Shown piece after piece: positions 10,306-23,541 of a stretch of 64,000 nt of DNA (position 1 is its first letter; each line of letters begins with the position of its first letter). A program made the translations under genes and the position numbers. The stretch is taken from contig MJGA01000001.1 of assembly GCA_001910725.1 (NCBI GenBank), forward strand, positions 806,001-870,000. Reading direction: 5' to 3'. The notes beneath the pieces are model-generated. The model was not told where the DNA came from. It did not search any database and worked only from the letters and a program-made list of their open reading frames with translations. The DNA is from Phanerodontia chrysosporium. Lineage: Eukaryota > Basidiomycota > Agaricomycetes > Polyporales > Phanerochaetaceae.

Positions 10306-12433
10306 ATGGAGAGACTCGGTAGTATCGCCAAGTTCAAGTCCTCTTGCCCCTTCCTCGCCCGCACAAAGTCGTCCACCCTCCGCACGCTATGCACCAAAGC
10401 GTCTCCCCGCTACCCGTCTCTGTCCAAGCTCACCGTGAAGGCAACCGGGTGCCCCGTCATGGGCCCCGCCCTCCAGCTGCGCTCGGGTCAGATTGTTGCT
10501 GGCTACGCTAGCGTCGCCGGCACCGCCGACGTCTCCAAGATCCACCAGCACAAGGGCGTGGACACGAGCTCTGCCGACATTGCCAAGTGCCCTCACGCTT
10601 CCAAGGCCCTCGCCGCCGCTCGCATGGCGGAGGACCTCGCGAAAGCCAAGTCTAAGGCGGACAAGGGTGCATCCTCCAAGGCATCTACCTCCAAGGCGAA
10701 CGCCGGATGCCCCTTCCACACTGCGTCCGCGGAGAGTGCGCGCAAAGCCCCCACCCCGGGTGGTTTCGACTACGAGCGGTTCTACGTGCAGGAGTTGGAG
10801 AAGAAGCACCAGGATGCTTCCTACCGCTACTTCAACAACATCAACCGCAAGGCCGACAAGTTCCCCATCGCGCACACCGGAAATGTGAAGGATGAGGTGG
10901 AGGTGTGGTGCGCCAATGATTACCTTGGTATGGGTAACAACCCAGTGGTGCTGGAAACCATGCAGTACGTGTCCGCGCGTTTTTACAGCTCCTGTCAGAC
11001 TTACGGACTGTGCCTCCTCCATAGCCGCACACTTGACACGTACGGACACGGCGCGGGCGGTACGAGAAACATCGCTGGCAACACAGGCATGCATTTGGCG
11101 CTCGAGGAGGAACTCGCGCAGCTGCATCGCAAGCCAGCCGCGCTTGTCTTCTCGTCCTGCTACGTCGCGAACGACGCCACCTTAACGACGTTGGGCTCCA
11201 AGCTCCCGGGCTGCGTGTATTTCTCCGATTCGATGAATCACGCGTCCATGATCGTCGGCATGAAGCACTCGGGCGCTAAGCGCGTCATTTTCAAGCACAA
11301 CGATCTGGAGGACCTCGAGGCCAAGCTCGCGTCGTATCCCAAGGAGACCCCCAAGATCATCGCATTCGAGAGCGTGTACTCCATGTGCGGTACCATCGGC
11401 CCCATCGCTGAGATATGCGATCTCGCCGAGCGGTACGGCGCTTTGACATTCCTGGATGAGGTGCACGCCGTCGGCCTCTACGGTCCTCACGGTGCTGGCG
11501 TCGCCGAGCATCTCGACTGGGATGCCCAGAAGGCACAGGGTATGAACCCAGAGCCGGTAAAGGGTTCGGTAATGGATCGTATTGACATCATCACGGGTAA
11601 GTCAAAACGCTAATGTCCCTGGCGATCATCACCATGCTAACGACCTTCCTTTCCGCAGGCACTCTCGGCAAGGCCTACGGCGCTATCGGTGGCTACATAG
11701 CCGGTTCGACCGACATGGTCGATATGGTCAGGTCTTATGCTTCAGGTTTCATTTTCACGACTTCGCTCCCACCCGCCAACATGGCCGGCGCTCGCGCGAG
11801 TATCTCCTACCAGCGCAACTTCCTCGGTGACCGTCAACTTAAGCAGATCAACGTCCGTGACTTGAAGTCTCGCTTCGAGGCCCTCGATATCCCCGTCATC
11901 CCCGGTCCTTCGCACATCGTTCCTGTCCTTGTCGGTGACCCCGTCCTTACCAAGCAGGCGTCGGACATGTTGCTGGCCAAGCACAACGTCTACGTTCAGG
12001 CCATCAACTACCCCACTGTTGCCCGCGGCGAGGAGCGTCTCCGCTTCACCGTCACCCCAGGTCACACCGTCGAGCAGATCGCCAGGCTCGCTACCGCCGT
12101 CGACAGCACCTTCTCCGAGCTCGGCATCAAACGCACGACGGACTGGAAGGCCCTTGGTGGTCACGCCAATGTCGGCATGCCAGACGCTAAGCCCGTCGAG
12201 CCTATCTGGACAGATGAGCAGGTTGGCCTCACCGACGGCACCGCTCCCAAGACACTGAGGAACGGTCAGAAGCGCGTTGTCGACCAGAAGGCTATCCAGA
12301 TCACGCGCGAGAAGTTCAACGACCTCCTTGGTCCTTACGTCGAGCCCTCCAAGGCCCGGTTGTCAACTCGGTCCCGCTCGAGATACCTACCGCCTCACTT
12401 CACGCTCCCACTGCGGCCGCTGCATCCGCTTAA
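10306..12433 (+). CDS. HEM1: 5-aminolevulinate synthase, mitochondrial
   Basis: Condenses glycine with succinyl-CoA, the first step of haem synthesis. The start [20 protein letters not shown] is preferred to an upstream in-frame Met at 10252. The leader has four Cys-Pro pairs at residues 14, 49, 95 and 135 (CPFLA, CPVMG, CPHAS, CPFHT), the haem regulatory motif, so feedback by haem on import or stability is likely. Core motifs: [40 protein letters not shown] (joined over an intron at 10964-11023), [22 protein letters not shown], and [18 protein letters not shown] with the PLP lysine after a second intron near 11597-11659. At 12353-12354 a G seems missing: as read the frame runs on to 12542, but with GGG there it reads [19 protein letters not shown] and stops at 12433. 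Confidence 0.93.
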
Positions 12434-12706
12434 GCCGTTTGGTCGATTTGCCATGTATAGCTCTAACTACAATGGACTGTTCCACCAGGCGCACCATTCA
12501 GATCATCGTGTAGTAGTCGTGCTGCTTTGTTGTGAGTTGTAGTAGAACGTGAAGTATCGCGATGTGTGTGCACTTTTTTTCGCGTGCGACGGTCCGAAAG
12601 CATGAATTGCGCTCGAGAGGCGCGCTCACGTGAGGAGTAATCAAGAGAGTAGACGCGCCTCTGCCATGAGCCCTTTCCTACTTTACTCCGTCTCGTTCTC
12701 CCAACG

Positions 12707-14512
12707 ATGTCACCTCCATCGCCGCCCACGTCGCCATTGAGGCCAGTGTTCATCAACCGAACTAACGCAGAGTCCCAGGAAGACCGAGAGCAAGAGGACA
12801 ATGCAGCCACTACCTCTTCGCACGACCGCAAACGTGCATCCGCAACGGATGGCTGGCCACAGTGCTCGAGAAAACGCGTCAAACTAGACGGCAATGTGGA
12901 CAGCGGAAAGTCTGCCTTTCAACACGCGTCTTCAGATGAATCGGACATAGTCGAGCTCCAGAGACCTGCGAGTTGGCGAACGAACGTATACGGGATGCGG
13001 AGCGCTGCGATGAGGGTTGGGATTCGGTCGCTTACAAGGCTAGCACCTCGTACGTGCTATATTCTTGAGACCTGACTATGTGCTAAGCTAGCCTATACAG
13101 TTCCAACACGATCGATCCTTCAATCCTTCGTGTCCTCGGAGAAGAGCGATGTGTTCAGGTGTCACTCAGTAGAAGACCCCCTGCGCGTGAACCTGCCCTA
13201 CGCTTGCGCGTTTTCGCACGCTGCCAAGGATGGGAAAGATTCACTGCTGGCTGTGTCGACGGAGCAGGGTGCTGTACACGTGCTTAACACAGTCAAGCGA
13301 CAAGATTGGGATGTCGGTGCGCAAAACACGCCGATCACTCATCCCTGCGCATTCTAACGCCCAGCGACCTCTACCTAGAGCCTCAACGAGGTACATTCAA
13401 CCCGCACGGAAACGCAATATTCGACATACAGTGGTCCCCTTCAGACGAGATCTTAGCCACCGCAGCAGCCGACCAGACGGTTGCATTGTCGAAATTGACG
13501 CCTCTAGGCGGGCATGTCGTGCGTTCGCTTCAGCACCACTCGAGCACCGTCAAGTGCGTGGCTTGGGACTCAAATAGGGACAGCGACATCTTGGCCTCTG
13601 GCAGTCGGGACGGGACCATATGCGTTTGGGACTTGCGGGAATCCAGCAGGACAAAACCTTGTATGCATGTCGTGAAGGCGCACGATACTGGCAAGCCACC
13701 TGGGCGCAAGAATAAGCTTTGTAGTCCGCCTGCGAGGGGCGTCACAAGTTTACTCTTCTCTGGCGTACATGAGTACGGGCTTATTAGCGGAGGGTCATAC
13801 GATGGGTACGTGATGCAGGACGGTACATACCAGTCCTTGATACTGACCCGCCCACAGGATCTTGCGCGAGTGGGACCTGCGCTACATCGATAGCAAGAGA
13901 CGCACGAAAGACCCCAGTAGGATCACCGTCGCCAAGTGCACCTACATCTCCTCGGAGGATCCCACGACGTACGACGGCTCCCGACGCGCACGCGGAATTA
14001 CGAGCATTACTCCGGGCATTGGACCCAGCCGCGGTCTGCTTTTCGCACTGGCGAACGACTCGAGGGTGCATACCTACGACCTTGCTTCCTTGGAACCACT
14101 CTCTGGGCACACGAAGGACCCGAATGCGGACATGTGGGCGTACGGTCACGAGAGCATGCGCACGAACTCGTTCTACGTCCGTGCAGCAGTCTCGCCCTGT
14201 GGGCGCTGGCTCGCGAACGGCGCGGCGGAAAGGGGGAGCGTGTTCTTCTTCGACGTATCGTGCAGCGAGCGACAGAGGATGCAAGCGGCGGCACGACGTG
14301 ATGACCCGAGTGTGAGGGCGAGACAGGTAGGAGTGGAGTTGCGAGGGCAAAAAGGAGAGGTCGGAGCAGTAGATTGGGCGGACGGGATGCTTGCGACATG
14401 CGCCGATGACGGGACGGTACGAATCTGGCGACCGAACCTTGATGTCAGCAGGCAGTGCGAGGCAGACCCTGAGGAGATGAAGTGGAACTGGAGTTGGGCC
14501 ATCGGTCGGTAA
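12707..14512 (+). CDS. CDT2: Cdt2/DTL-like WD40 substrate receptor
   Basis: WD40 propeller protein that in other eukaryotes recruits PCNA-bound substrates such as Cdt1 to the CRL4 ubiquitin ligase in S phase and after damage. The N-terminus (about 100 residues) is Ser/Pro-rich with a basic SRKRVKL. Blades follow: NLPYACAFSHAAKDG, GNAIFDIQWSPSDEILATAAAD, HHSSTVKCVAWDSNRDSDILASG, SRDGTICVWDLRE, GLISGGSYDGILREWDLRY (spanning an intron), FALANDSRVHTYDL, FYVRAAVSPCGRWLANG, and a last blade ending DGTVRIWRPN. The FYVRAAVSPCG segment after a Trp-Ala-Tyr-Gly loop is typical of Cdt2. Introns at about 13051-13100, 13314-13378 and 13806-13858. Another nuclear WD40 protein is possible. Confidence 0.75.
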
Positions 14513-14749
14513 CATGTTCTTCTGTTATCCTTGTGCAACGTATCTATCTTCGCTCACCATATAATGGATCACCTGGATTTCTTCTTATGAACATCTCACA
14601 AAAGCGGCTGCAGGTGATGATATAATAAGTGAAAGCATTACGTCGGTGATGTACAAACAGGGTATGATATCGCAAGCTGAAAGCGTCCCAGCCGAATATA
14701 CGGGAATCGAATGAAGTACACGAAACGAGACAAGCAGCGGGTCGAGATT

Positions 14750-15673
14750 CTACTTCTTCTGAATCGCGTTCACCAGCCTGTGCAGAAACTGAGCTTATAC
14801 TCCCATGAGATCTGACATACAACGCACCAGTCCAAGCCTTCCTCGAGGCCTTCTCCCTTCGTGGCGCAACTGCCCCTTACACTCCACTCACGACCCTTCT
14901 CGCCACCAGCCAAGCCTAGCTTCTCACTGATTTCGTCCGGTCGTAGCGCGCCTTTCACGTCTTGCTTGTTGCAGAACACAAGCAAGGGGACCCCGGCAAG
15001 CTCCTCTTCGGAGAGCATGGTCAGGAGCTCGGAGCGGGAGGTGGCTATACGGTCATGGTCGGAGGAGTCGATTACATAGATAATTGCGGAGGTATTTGGA
15101 AAGTAGCATCGCCAATAAGGCCTATGATGTGGGCGCAGGTCATGAGGATATGGATCGGATATAGAGGACGATAACTAACCGTATACTTGACTGTCCCCCA
15201 AGGTCCCACACTTGGAACTTAATGTTTTTGTACTGCACATTCGCAGTACGCTTCAGTACGTGCATTCGGAAGGAACAGTGCACGACGACGGACCTCGACA
15301 GTCTCGACGTTGAAGCCGATTGCTAACGGAGCCATGTGTCAGTTACACGTCAGCTGGAACAGACCAAGCAGCGACATACTTGGTATTGTAGAGACGACCT
15401 CGCCAATCTGGCATAGCTCTCATGAGTCCTGAGGGATGCGGGGTACCAAGATGCCTCAGCATAGCCACGACGAGCGTACCTGCAGTCGATATAGAATGGT
15501 CGTCTGTCCGCTGGAGCGTCAGTTCAAGCTCTACAGCCAGTCGCCTGGGCGAGCTGCCAGCATAAAGGACATGCCTTGCCAGCAGAATCCAGTCCGAGCA
15601 TCAATATCCGGACATCCTTGTTCTTGCCCCACCAGACCAAAGAGCTAAACAGTGACGAGAAGGAGAGACCCAT
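14750..15673 (-). CDS. ARL1: ARL1-type Arf-like GTPase
   Basis: Golgi small GTPase that recruits GRIP-domain tethers. Gly2 of MGLSFSSLFSSL fits N-myristoylation. Motifs: GLDSAGK then TTILYRLQ (P-loop over an intron), [56 protein letters not shown] and C-terminal NAIQKK. At least five introns split this short gene. The first begins with GC, not GT (AAG then gcatgt), and ends at cggacag; GT alternatives break the frame. It is divergent from the WKF-domain gene (319 bases between ATGs) and convergent with CDT2. Confidence 0.88.
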
Positions 15674-15992
15674 TGTCGGAGTGTGGAGAAGAAGCGAGCG
15701 AAAGAGAGGCAGCAGGGCAGGCGAAAGGTTGGCGAAAGGTTGCGGTTCAAGTACTCGCTGTAGAGGAGAGAGACAAGAAATGTTCCGCGCAAGAGTGACC
15801 CGCCCGAGACACGGCTGAGTGGATGGACGACGAGAGACGGAAAGCGCCAAGGCGACTGATCGCAGTCGACTCCTCTCACGCGTCCTCGATCAGCGCATAC
15901 TTGCTGGTACCTGAGCAGTGCCAGATTCATTCACCCTTTGTCACTCGCTATTTTTGATTCACCTGCGGAACACTCGCCTGGCAGACGACAAC

Positions 15993-17195
15993 ATGGGCGC
16001 CACTGTTGCAGAAGCGCAGCAGAAGAAGGACAAGAAGAAGGACAAGAAGGACAAGAACGCGAAGGCAGTCAGCGTGGAGGAGCCACAGGCAGGGCCAAGC
16101 AATGTCGAGGATGCTAGCAAGGAGTCGAAGAAGAACAAGAAGCGTTCGAAGGAGTTGAAGGAAGACACAGACAGCGCTGAAGCCCAGGACAAGCGGAATA
16201 AGAAACGCGCAGCCGATGAAGACGAGGCGGCGGACGACACATGCATCCTCGCCGCTCAGGAAGGAGAAAAGAAGAAGAAGAAGCGCAAAACCAAGTCCTT
16301 GGACAGCGTAGATTCAGAGGCTGAGAAAAGGGGCGATGGAGGAACAGAGGCTGGTGAAGGAGAGAAGAAGAAGAAAAAGAGAATGAACGCGAAGGAACGC
16401 GAAGAGCATATCTCTGTCGTTGAGAGCGGCCCTCGGAGGCGACTGTAGACGGTGCGAGTAAAAAGAAGAGCAAGAAGAGGAAAGACAGGAAGGCCGACGA
16501 CCCTCAAGACACAGCAGAGGACGCTCCAGAGGAGAAGACTAAGCCGAAGAAAAAGCGAAAGCGGGGCAAAACTGGCTTCCCTGACCCTGAGGAAGACGAC
16601 TCATTATCAGAGCAGGCAAGGAAAGGTGCGTCACACCGTGTACTAATTCTCGTGAGACTGACACATGCCCTTAGCTCTGTCCTACGCGTACTTGCAGGCT
16701 GAGGAGCCATCCAGCTGGAAATTCAATAAAGCTAGGCAAAATTGGCTCCTGCGGAATATATGGTCAGAGGAAGCGGTAAGAGTCTTTTCCTTGTGCAGGA
16801 GATCGCATGACATTAACAGCGAGTATAGATCCCCGATGTGCATGTTCCACTGACGAAGCAATACCTGTCCGGCGTGCAAGGTGGCGTCCGCGAAGTCAGT
16901 ATTCTTCCTTGCCCTTCAATAGCTTGTCTTTACAATGGTATTGCAGACTTTGATCAAGACCTGCAGAGAGGTGCTTGCCGCAAAGCCTGTTGAGGAGCCA
17001 AAGCCACAAGCCATCGTCGAACCCACGCCCGCACCCGCTGAGTCCGCGGAGAAGTCTGCGGTCAAGACCAAAGTCAAAGTGAAGTTTGCCGTTCCAGAAG
17101 AGAGTGCAAACGTTCCCGCCGCATTGCAGCTGAAGCAACGAAGGGCTAAGGAATTGCTCGAAGTTCTTACAGGCGAAAAGGCGTCAGACGACTGA
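15993..17195 (+). CDS. WKF-domain nucleolar-type protein (C7orf50-like)
   Basis: Lysine-rich protein with a C-terminal WKF domain, recognised by SSWKFNKARQNWLLRNIW followed by VPLTKQYLSGVQGG. Proteins of this family are small, basic and mostly nucleolar; no biochemical role can be read from the sequence. The N-terminal half is KDKKKDKKD-type low complexity with several KKKKKR blocks that look like nuclear or nucleolar signals. Introns near 16626-16674, 16776-16829 and 16896-16947. The frame breaks at 16430-16432: as read it stops at 16448, but one further C gives GPSEATVDGASKKKSKKRK and joins the two halves. Probably a consensus error. Confidence 0.8.
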
Positions 17196-17532
17196 AGTCT
17201 CCGATAGAAGGTACTCTAGTCCTCGTTGTGTATATATATCATGTATCTTGCGAGACCACATATTCACGTTACAACCGCTGTATTTTTGTGAACCGCATTG
17301 CGTCCCATGTTCTGGTGGGTATGCACGTACCGTGCGTCCGACGTACGCCACACCACGTGGCCGCCACAAAGGCTTTTACCTGAAATCTGTGGAATATCCT
17401 TACAACGTTAAGACCACCGAATATGCGCTCATCTTTAACAGCTTGATCTGACAAAGAGATATGGAACTAATCGTTGGTACTGCATACTCAAAATATAGCA
17501 GACCCTGTGGCCGCTGTACAAGCTAGTGCGAC

Positions 17533-18955
<1,423 letters not shown>

Positions 18956-19060
18956 GGTCGAGCAGGGCGCGGCTGAAGGCGAGCAAAGGGCGCCGACGAT
19001 CGTTGACTCCCTGAGGAGACAAAGTAAGGGTGATATATATATTACGCGGACTACGCTCAA

Positions 19061-19154
19061 GGCGAGATGGCCGAGCGGTCTAAGGCGCTAGTTTCAGGTC
19101 TTCATGAGATCTTACTAGTCAGAAATGGCGTGGGTTCGAATCCCACTCTCGTCA
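19061..19154 (+). tRNA. tRNA-Leu (CAG) with 14-base intron, copy 2
   Basis: Base-for-base identical over 94 positions to the minus-strand copy at 6049-6142, including the 14-base intron after position 37. Acceptor GGCGAGA/TCTCGTC, anticodon stem CTAGT/ACTAG, anticodon CAG, T-arm GTGGG/CCCAC. There is no T-run directly after the discriminator A at 19154; the first run of five Ts is at 19187-19191, past the extra 3' half. Confidence 0.9.
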
Positions 19155-19184
19155 GAGATGCGGGTTCAATTCCCGTTTCGCCTT
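19155..19184 (+). other. Extra tRNA 3'-half directly downstream of tRNA-Leu (copy 2)
   Basis: Second T-arm (GCGGG, loop TTCAATT, CCCGT) and acceptor-like TTTCGCC, aligned to the proper 3' half through the shared TCAGA-ATG variable arm (GAGA loop in place of GAAA). TTTCGCC can pair with all seven bases of the tRNA 5' strand GGCGAGA (one G-U), at least as well as the proper 3' strand, but with a T-stem one pair short. Looks like an old tandem duplication of a tRNA-Leu 3' half. Confidence 0.75.
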
Positions 19185-19342
19185 CCTTTTTACTCATTTG
19201 CCATGCTCACGAGTCAGGCCAGTAAACTGTAGCCTGTGTAAACCGTACGGGCGTCCTCAGACCTTTGACTCTCTAAGAAAATAGCATTGCAGGTAGGACG
19301 CATTATGCGTTATGTATCATGCCAATTTGTACAAGTGTCAAC

Positions 19343-21848
19343 TCAGTATCTTCGCCTCTTGAAACTCCAGGAGTCATCTTCCCCTCTCTCCCTCTTCACA
19401 CTCTCATTGGGGTCCAGCTCACTCATCCTATCTCTTATGCTCTGCGCACGAGATTCGCTAGCTTGAGCTAGGCGTGATGTCGATGAGATGTCTAGGTCTC
19501 CTCCTCTTTGCTCATGTTGCGCTGGGTCGAGGTGAGCTCGAAGGGGGTATGATATCATGGGTCGGGACTGACTCATGTAACCTCTCTCGGGGTCTGAGCC
19601 TGCGTAGGAGCGTGCGCGGAAAGACGCGGAGCTGCCCTGCCTGTCGCGATGAAATGACCACGCACTGGCGTCCGCCTCGGGCTTCATTGATGGCATGCCG
19701 TCTGACCCAGTGACTTCAATAAGGTAGGGTCGATACGACCAAGTGCGTACATACTTGTTTCTTGACGACTGTTCTTAGAGTCGTAGCGATCTACACGGAG
19801 ACGTGTGGGTGGAGGTGACTCGGCCAGCGCGACTTGTGCAACGACTGTCTTACCTCGAGGGCCTCGGTACCGCTCATGTGGCCCCGACTGGGCACGACCT
19901 GTAGTTTCTTGCTATAGCAATGGAGCATTCAGCGAAGCAAAAAAACCGCACTTCTCGTGGACTGCTTTCGTTGTAGCTCTTCTCGGAATGCCAGGGTTGC
20001 GGGACTCAGTCCTGAGGAGCATGTATCGTTAATTCTGTGAATGCATAGCGCTTGCAGCCTAATTACCTTCTTCGCGGAAGCGCAGCTTCTTGCACTATCA
20101 GATCAGATATATCCACAATATATGCATCTGCTTACCATGCTGTAGTGGATTCTTGTAATCATTGAACTCAGCGATCAGCTCCGCACTGGGTCTGTAAGGC
20201 TCGCCCTTCACTGCTGTTGGCGCACCGAGGCGCTGTCGGTACTCCTCAAATTCTCTTCTGAGTTCGTCGCTAGGGCCTGGCTCGGGCTTGACAGATGAGC
20301 TGCCGCCCTCTCGTTTCACTGCGATGCCCACATGAGGTAGGCGGGACTCGGAGGGTTCCGCTTTGAGGATGTTCGCGGTTGCCTCCTCTGCACACTATAC
20401 TCAGACTCTGGAACAAATATATAGCATGCTGGAGATAAAGGTACCTTCTTCGTATGGATCAAGCTTGCCGCGTTCAAGGACACTGGCTTGATGATGGATA
20501 AATGCGCACATTTACGCATGTCAGATATATTCGACACACCTCTAGCTTGCGGGGGAGCGTCGGGGACAGGCAGACCAGCTAGTGTCTCTGAGCGATTACG
20601 TTGAGATTCAACAGCAGGCTCTGGAGCTAGACTTCGAGCAGGTACTGCTTCGACTTTAGGTGTAAGCCCGTGCGCGAACGCGTAAAGAGACGACGGCTCT
20701 CGTGATTCCCTCGCCTGCGCAAGAGACACAGTCAATGCGAGGCAGGCGTATTATGGAGACTTGGGCTGTACCTGTGCGGCAGCGTCAGCTTCGGGAGGAG
20801 GAGGAGCCTCTGGTTGTGGTTCAGGGCCCGCAGGTTCGTCGCGTGGTTTCGGCATGGGAAGTGCAAGGTCGGCGCAGGACATTATATTGTTCTGAAGTTG
20901 AGCGAACGCAGGAGGAGGATATGGCTGCTTGAACGGCACATTGCCGCCCCATCTCCGAGGGTCTCCCCAGTCAACCTCGTGGAGAGTCCACTGATCTACA
21001 TGCAACCGCTCTATCAGGATACTTGCCGACATGCAGTAGGATTAACTCACGATTCTCTGGGTGACCATTCCTGCGATAGTTGAACTCAAAAATGGAAGAT
21101 CTATCTATCCTCGCGCCAGGCTGTTTGAGAAAATTGGGCCAGAAATGAGCCCCGAGCAAGGGCTTGACGTCGACTTCTTGGGCGAACTTCACGATCAAGT
21201 CGGACCTCTGCGGTATCGCAATTGGTCAGCACCCTTGTAAGTACACACGCATAAACGAGCAGTTGTCCTTCATGCTCGCAGCATGCTTCTGTAACAACCC
21301 CTGATGTCCATATCCGCTGTAATCGACCGCACGTACCTTGTTTCGACTATATATCGTCTCGGGCCACGCAGCTTTATTCAGAGCGTACCTCAACCAGGCA
21401 GCGACTTCTTGATAGTACGCTTCGTCACGGACACAGGTAGACCTACCCGACGGCCATGGATTCTCGATTACGACGTATTTACATTCTGGGTCATCGAGGT
21501 ACGGGGGTCCTTTCTTCTTAGGCATGAAGGACGATTGGAGATAGTTCTGTGACAAGTCTCGGTTAGCGGTGAGTTGGTGCTAGTCGTTCATCCTCACGAA
21601 CAGAATGCGCACGGAGTTCTCAGGGCAATTAGAGATGAGGAGTTGGTGGAGGGTATTCCGAAGTCACCGTCTAGCGTCCAGAGCGCGGAAGAATCAGCCG
21701 CGAGGCGCGATGATACCACGCGACGGTGTTCGGCCAGAAAAGGAAGTGTTGTTAGGTGAAACGACTTCTGATCAATTTCAAGCTTGAGACCGAGCTCAAA
21801 GTATTGTATGACAAAGCTCTTGGACCGTAATATGAACAGGGTGATCAC
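19343..21848 (-). CDS. Unrecognised multi-exon protein
   Basis: I do not recognise this protein. The best reading starts with an exon from 21848 (LFILRSKSFVIQYFELGLKL, then FHLTTLPFLAEHRRVVSSRL), continues to NCPENSVRILF, and splices to NYLQSSFMPKKKGPPYLDDP. Then come VVIENPWPSGRSTCVRDEAY, an exon with VDVKPLLGAHFWPNFLKQPG and FEFNYRRNGHPENRE, a Pro/Glu-rich middle, and a C-terminal exon ending DDSWSFKRRRY. One base seems missing at 21658-21659, between GDFG and NTLHQLL. No in-frame ATG is found upstream of 21525, so the true start is unknown; the reading overlaps the end of the alcohol dehydrogenase gene by a few bases. Conserved-looking exons and good splice sites argue for a real gene. Confidence 0.5.
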
Positions 21849-23089
21849 GCCAGATCCTGAGTTAAGACATAGCGGTACCTCACGGTATTGCTTCCCACCC
21901 CCTCGAGAGCCTTCTTTGCGTCCTTCATAGGCAGTTCTTCAATCCAAGGCTTGACGCCTTTCTCTGCCGCGAGTTTCAGCATTTGCATGCACTCGCTCTT
22001 GCAACCAATAGCAGACCCTCCGACATAGCAGCCATTCGGAACGAGATCAAAGGCATGCAACGTAGGCAAGGGCTGGTCCTTATCAGGGAGACCGACCGTC
22101 ACGAATCGACCATGCACGTAGAGCATGGACATAAACTCCTTGAGGGGAAGCTGCGGAGTCGCATCCATGGTAGAGACAATGAGATCGAGAGAAAATGCAT
22201 AGGGCTTGGCAAAGTCCTGAGTATGAAGTAATCAGATATCCCCGCTGTCACGCAGAGAATGAGTTGCGACACTCCTACCTTTTCATTAGTATCCACAACA
22301 TGGTCGGCACCGAGTTGCTTTGCATCTTCCATCTTATTGGGGGAATGGGTGAACGCCCATACCTCGGCACCAAGGGCCTTAGCGAAGAGAATAGCGTAGT
22401 GTCCAAGACCTCCGATACCAATGATGCCGACTTTTTTGCCTGGTCCGGTACCATTGGTTATTAAAGGAGAAAAGACGGTAAGGCCACCACAGAGCATGGA
22501 CGCGGCGTGGCGGGACTCGATGCCGTCAGGAATGGGGAAGACGAACTGCTGATGTGCGCGAATAGCGGTCGAATATCCCCCTTGGCTAACAATACCATCG
22601 GGGTATACCGAGTTCTGAGAAGGAGAAACGGTTATGTGTACTGACCAGAGAACACATCCAATAGTGACTTACGTAGGTAGAGATGCCCTTTGGGCAATAG
22701 TTCTCAAGACCCTCCTTGCACTGTCTGCACTGCATACAGCTGCCTATCTTTGCACCAACGCCCACGCGATCGCCGACTTTGATGTCCTTTACGTTGTCGC
22801 CGACTCTAACAGCATGCCCGACGATCTCGTGCCCAACGACAAGCGGTAGCTTGCTTTCACCCCAGCCCTGCTTAAGCGTATGCACGTCCGAACCGCAAAC
22901 GCCACAATGGGTGATGGCAATCTCGACGTCGTCTGCTGTGAAGGTCTTGGGTTTGAAGGTGGTGACTTCGAGGTCTGTGAAACGCTTCACGTCTGTGTAT
23001 GGAAGAATCAGTCTCAACGTAGGCAGAGAATATGCAGACAATTCACCGACGAGGGCATAGCCCTTGAACTCGAGCTGGTTTTTAGCCAT
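21845..23089 (-). CDS. Zinc-dependent alcohol dehydrogenase, CAD/ADH6-like
   Basis: Medium-chain NADP-type alcohol dehydrogenase acting on aromatic or branched aldehydes, by family. Seen: THCGVCGSDVHTLKQGWG (catalytic zinc Cys), PLVVGHEIVGHAVRVG, the structural zinc cluster CMQCRQCKEGLENYC, KVGIIGIGGLGHYAILFAKA (nucleotide-binding GxGGLG), and a C-terminus NTVRYRYVLTQDLA. Introns near 22620-22672, 22215-22279 and a further one between the first exons. Length is normal. Its own promoter is the gene-free stretch 23090-23541. In wood-decay fungi such enzymes reduce lignin-derived aldehydes; that role here is only inference. Confidence 0.85.
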
Positions 23090-23541
23090 AACAAGTGCGC
23101 CTGTCGGCAGGGATAAAAGTCAAAGTTGAAGAAGAGGGGAGAGGAGGGCTCAGAAATATCCGACATGGCCTCTGTCCTTTATAGGCGGGGTGTTTGACAG
23201 GTATCGACTCTTCCTCAGGCCAATGACGTTAATGACGACAGAAGTGCCCTTCGCCAAATCGAGCAAGGACGTGAGACGGCCAACAGTGTTACTTCGCGCG
23301 GAGGCCTTAGCCCAGAGATGACGTTGATGTACAATGCTGAAATTGCAGGTACAAACACCTAAACACAATATAATCCCTGTACGAGCCAAGCATATTAGAT
23401 TACACTCAGTGACAATTATACAATATAACGAAAGCAAGCGAACGCGTGCCGATAGACATACAGTGCCCGACCCTCAGGTAGGTCAACCCAAAAGTCAGAG
23501 GACGAGCGTCAGCATTCACATCTACGTGGAGTCTGTTGAGT
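23090..23541. other. Promoter region of the alcohol dehydrogenase gene
   Basis: Lies between two minus-strand genes, so it carries the ADH promoter (near 23090-23300) and the 3' flank of the hydrolase gene. A minus-strand open frame at 23150-23437 has no recognisable motif. No operator-like repeat seen. Confidence 0.4.

Noticed and set aside
16416..16448. 33-base intron gtcgtt..tgtag in the WKF gene
   Set aside because: Too short, and removing it leaves the wrong frame for the KKKSKKRK segment.
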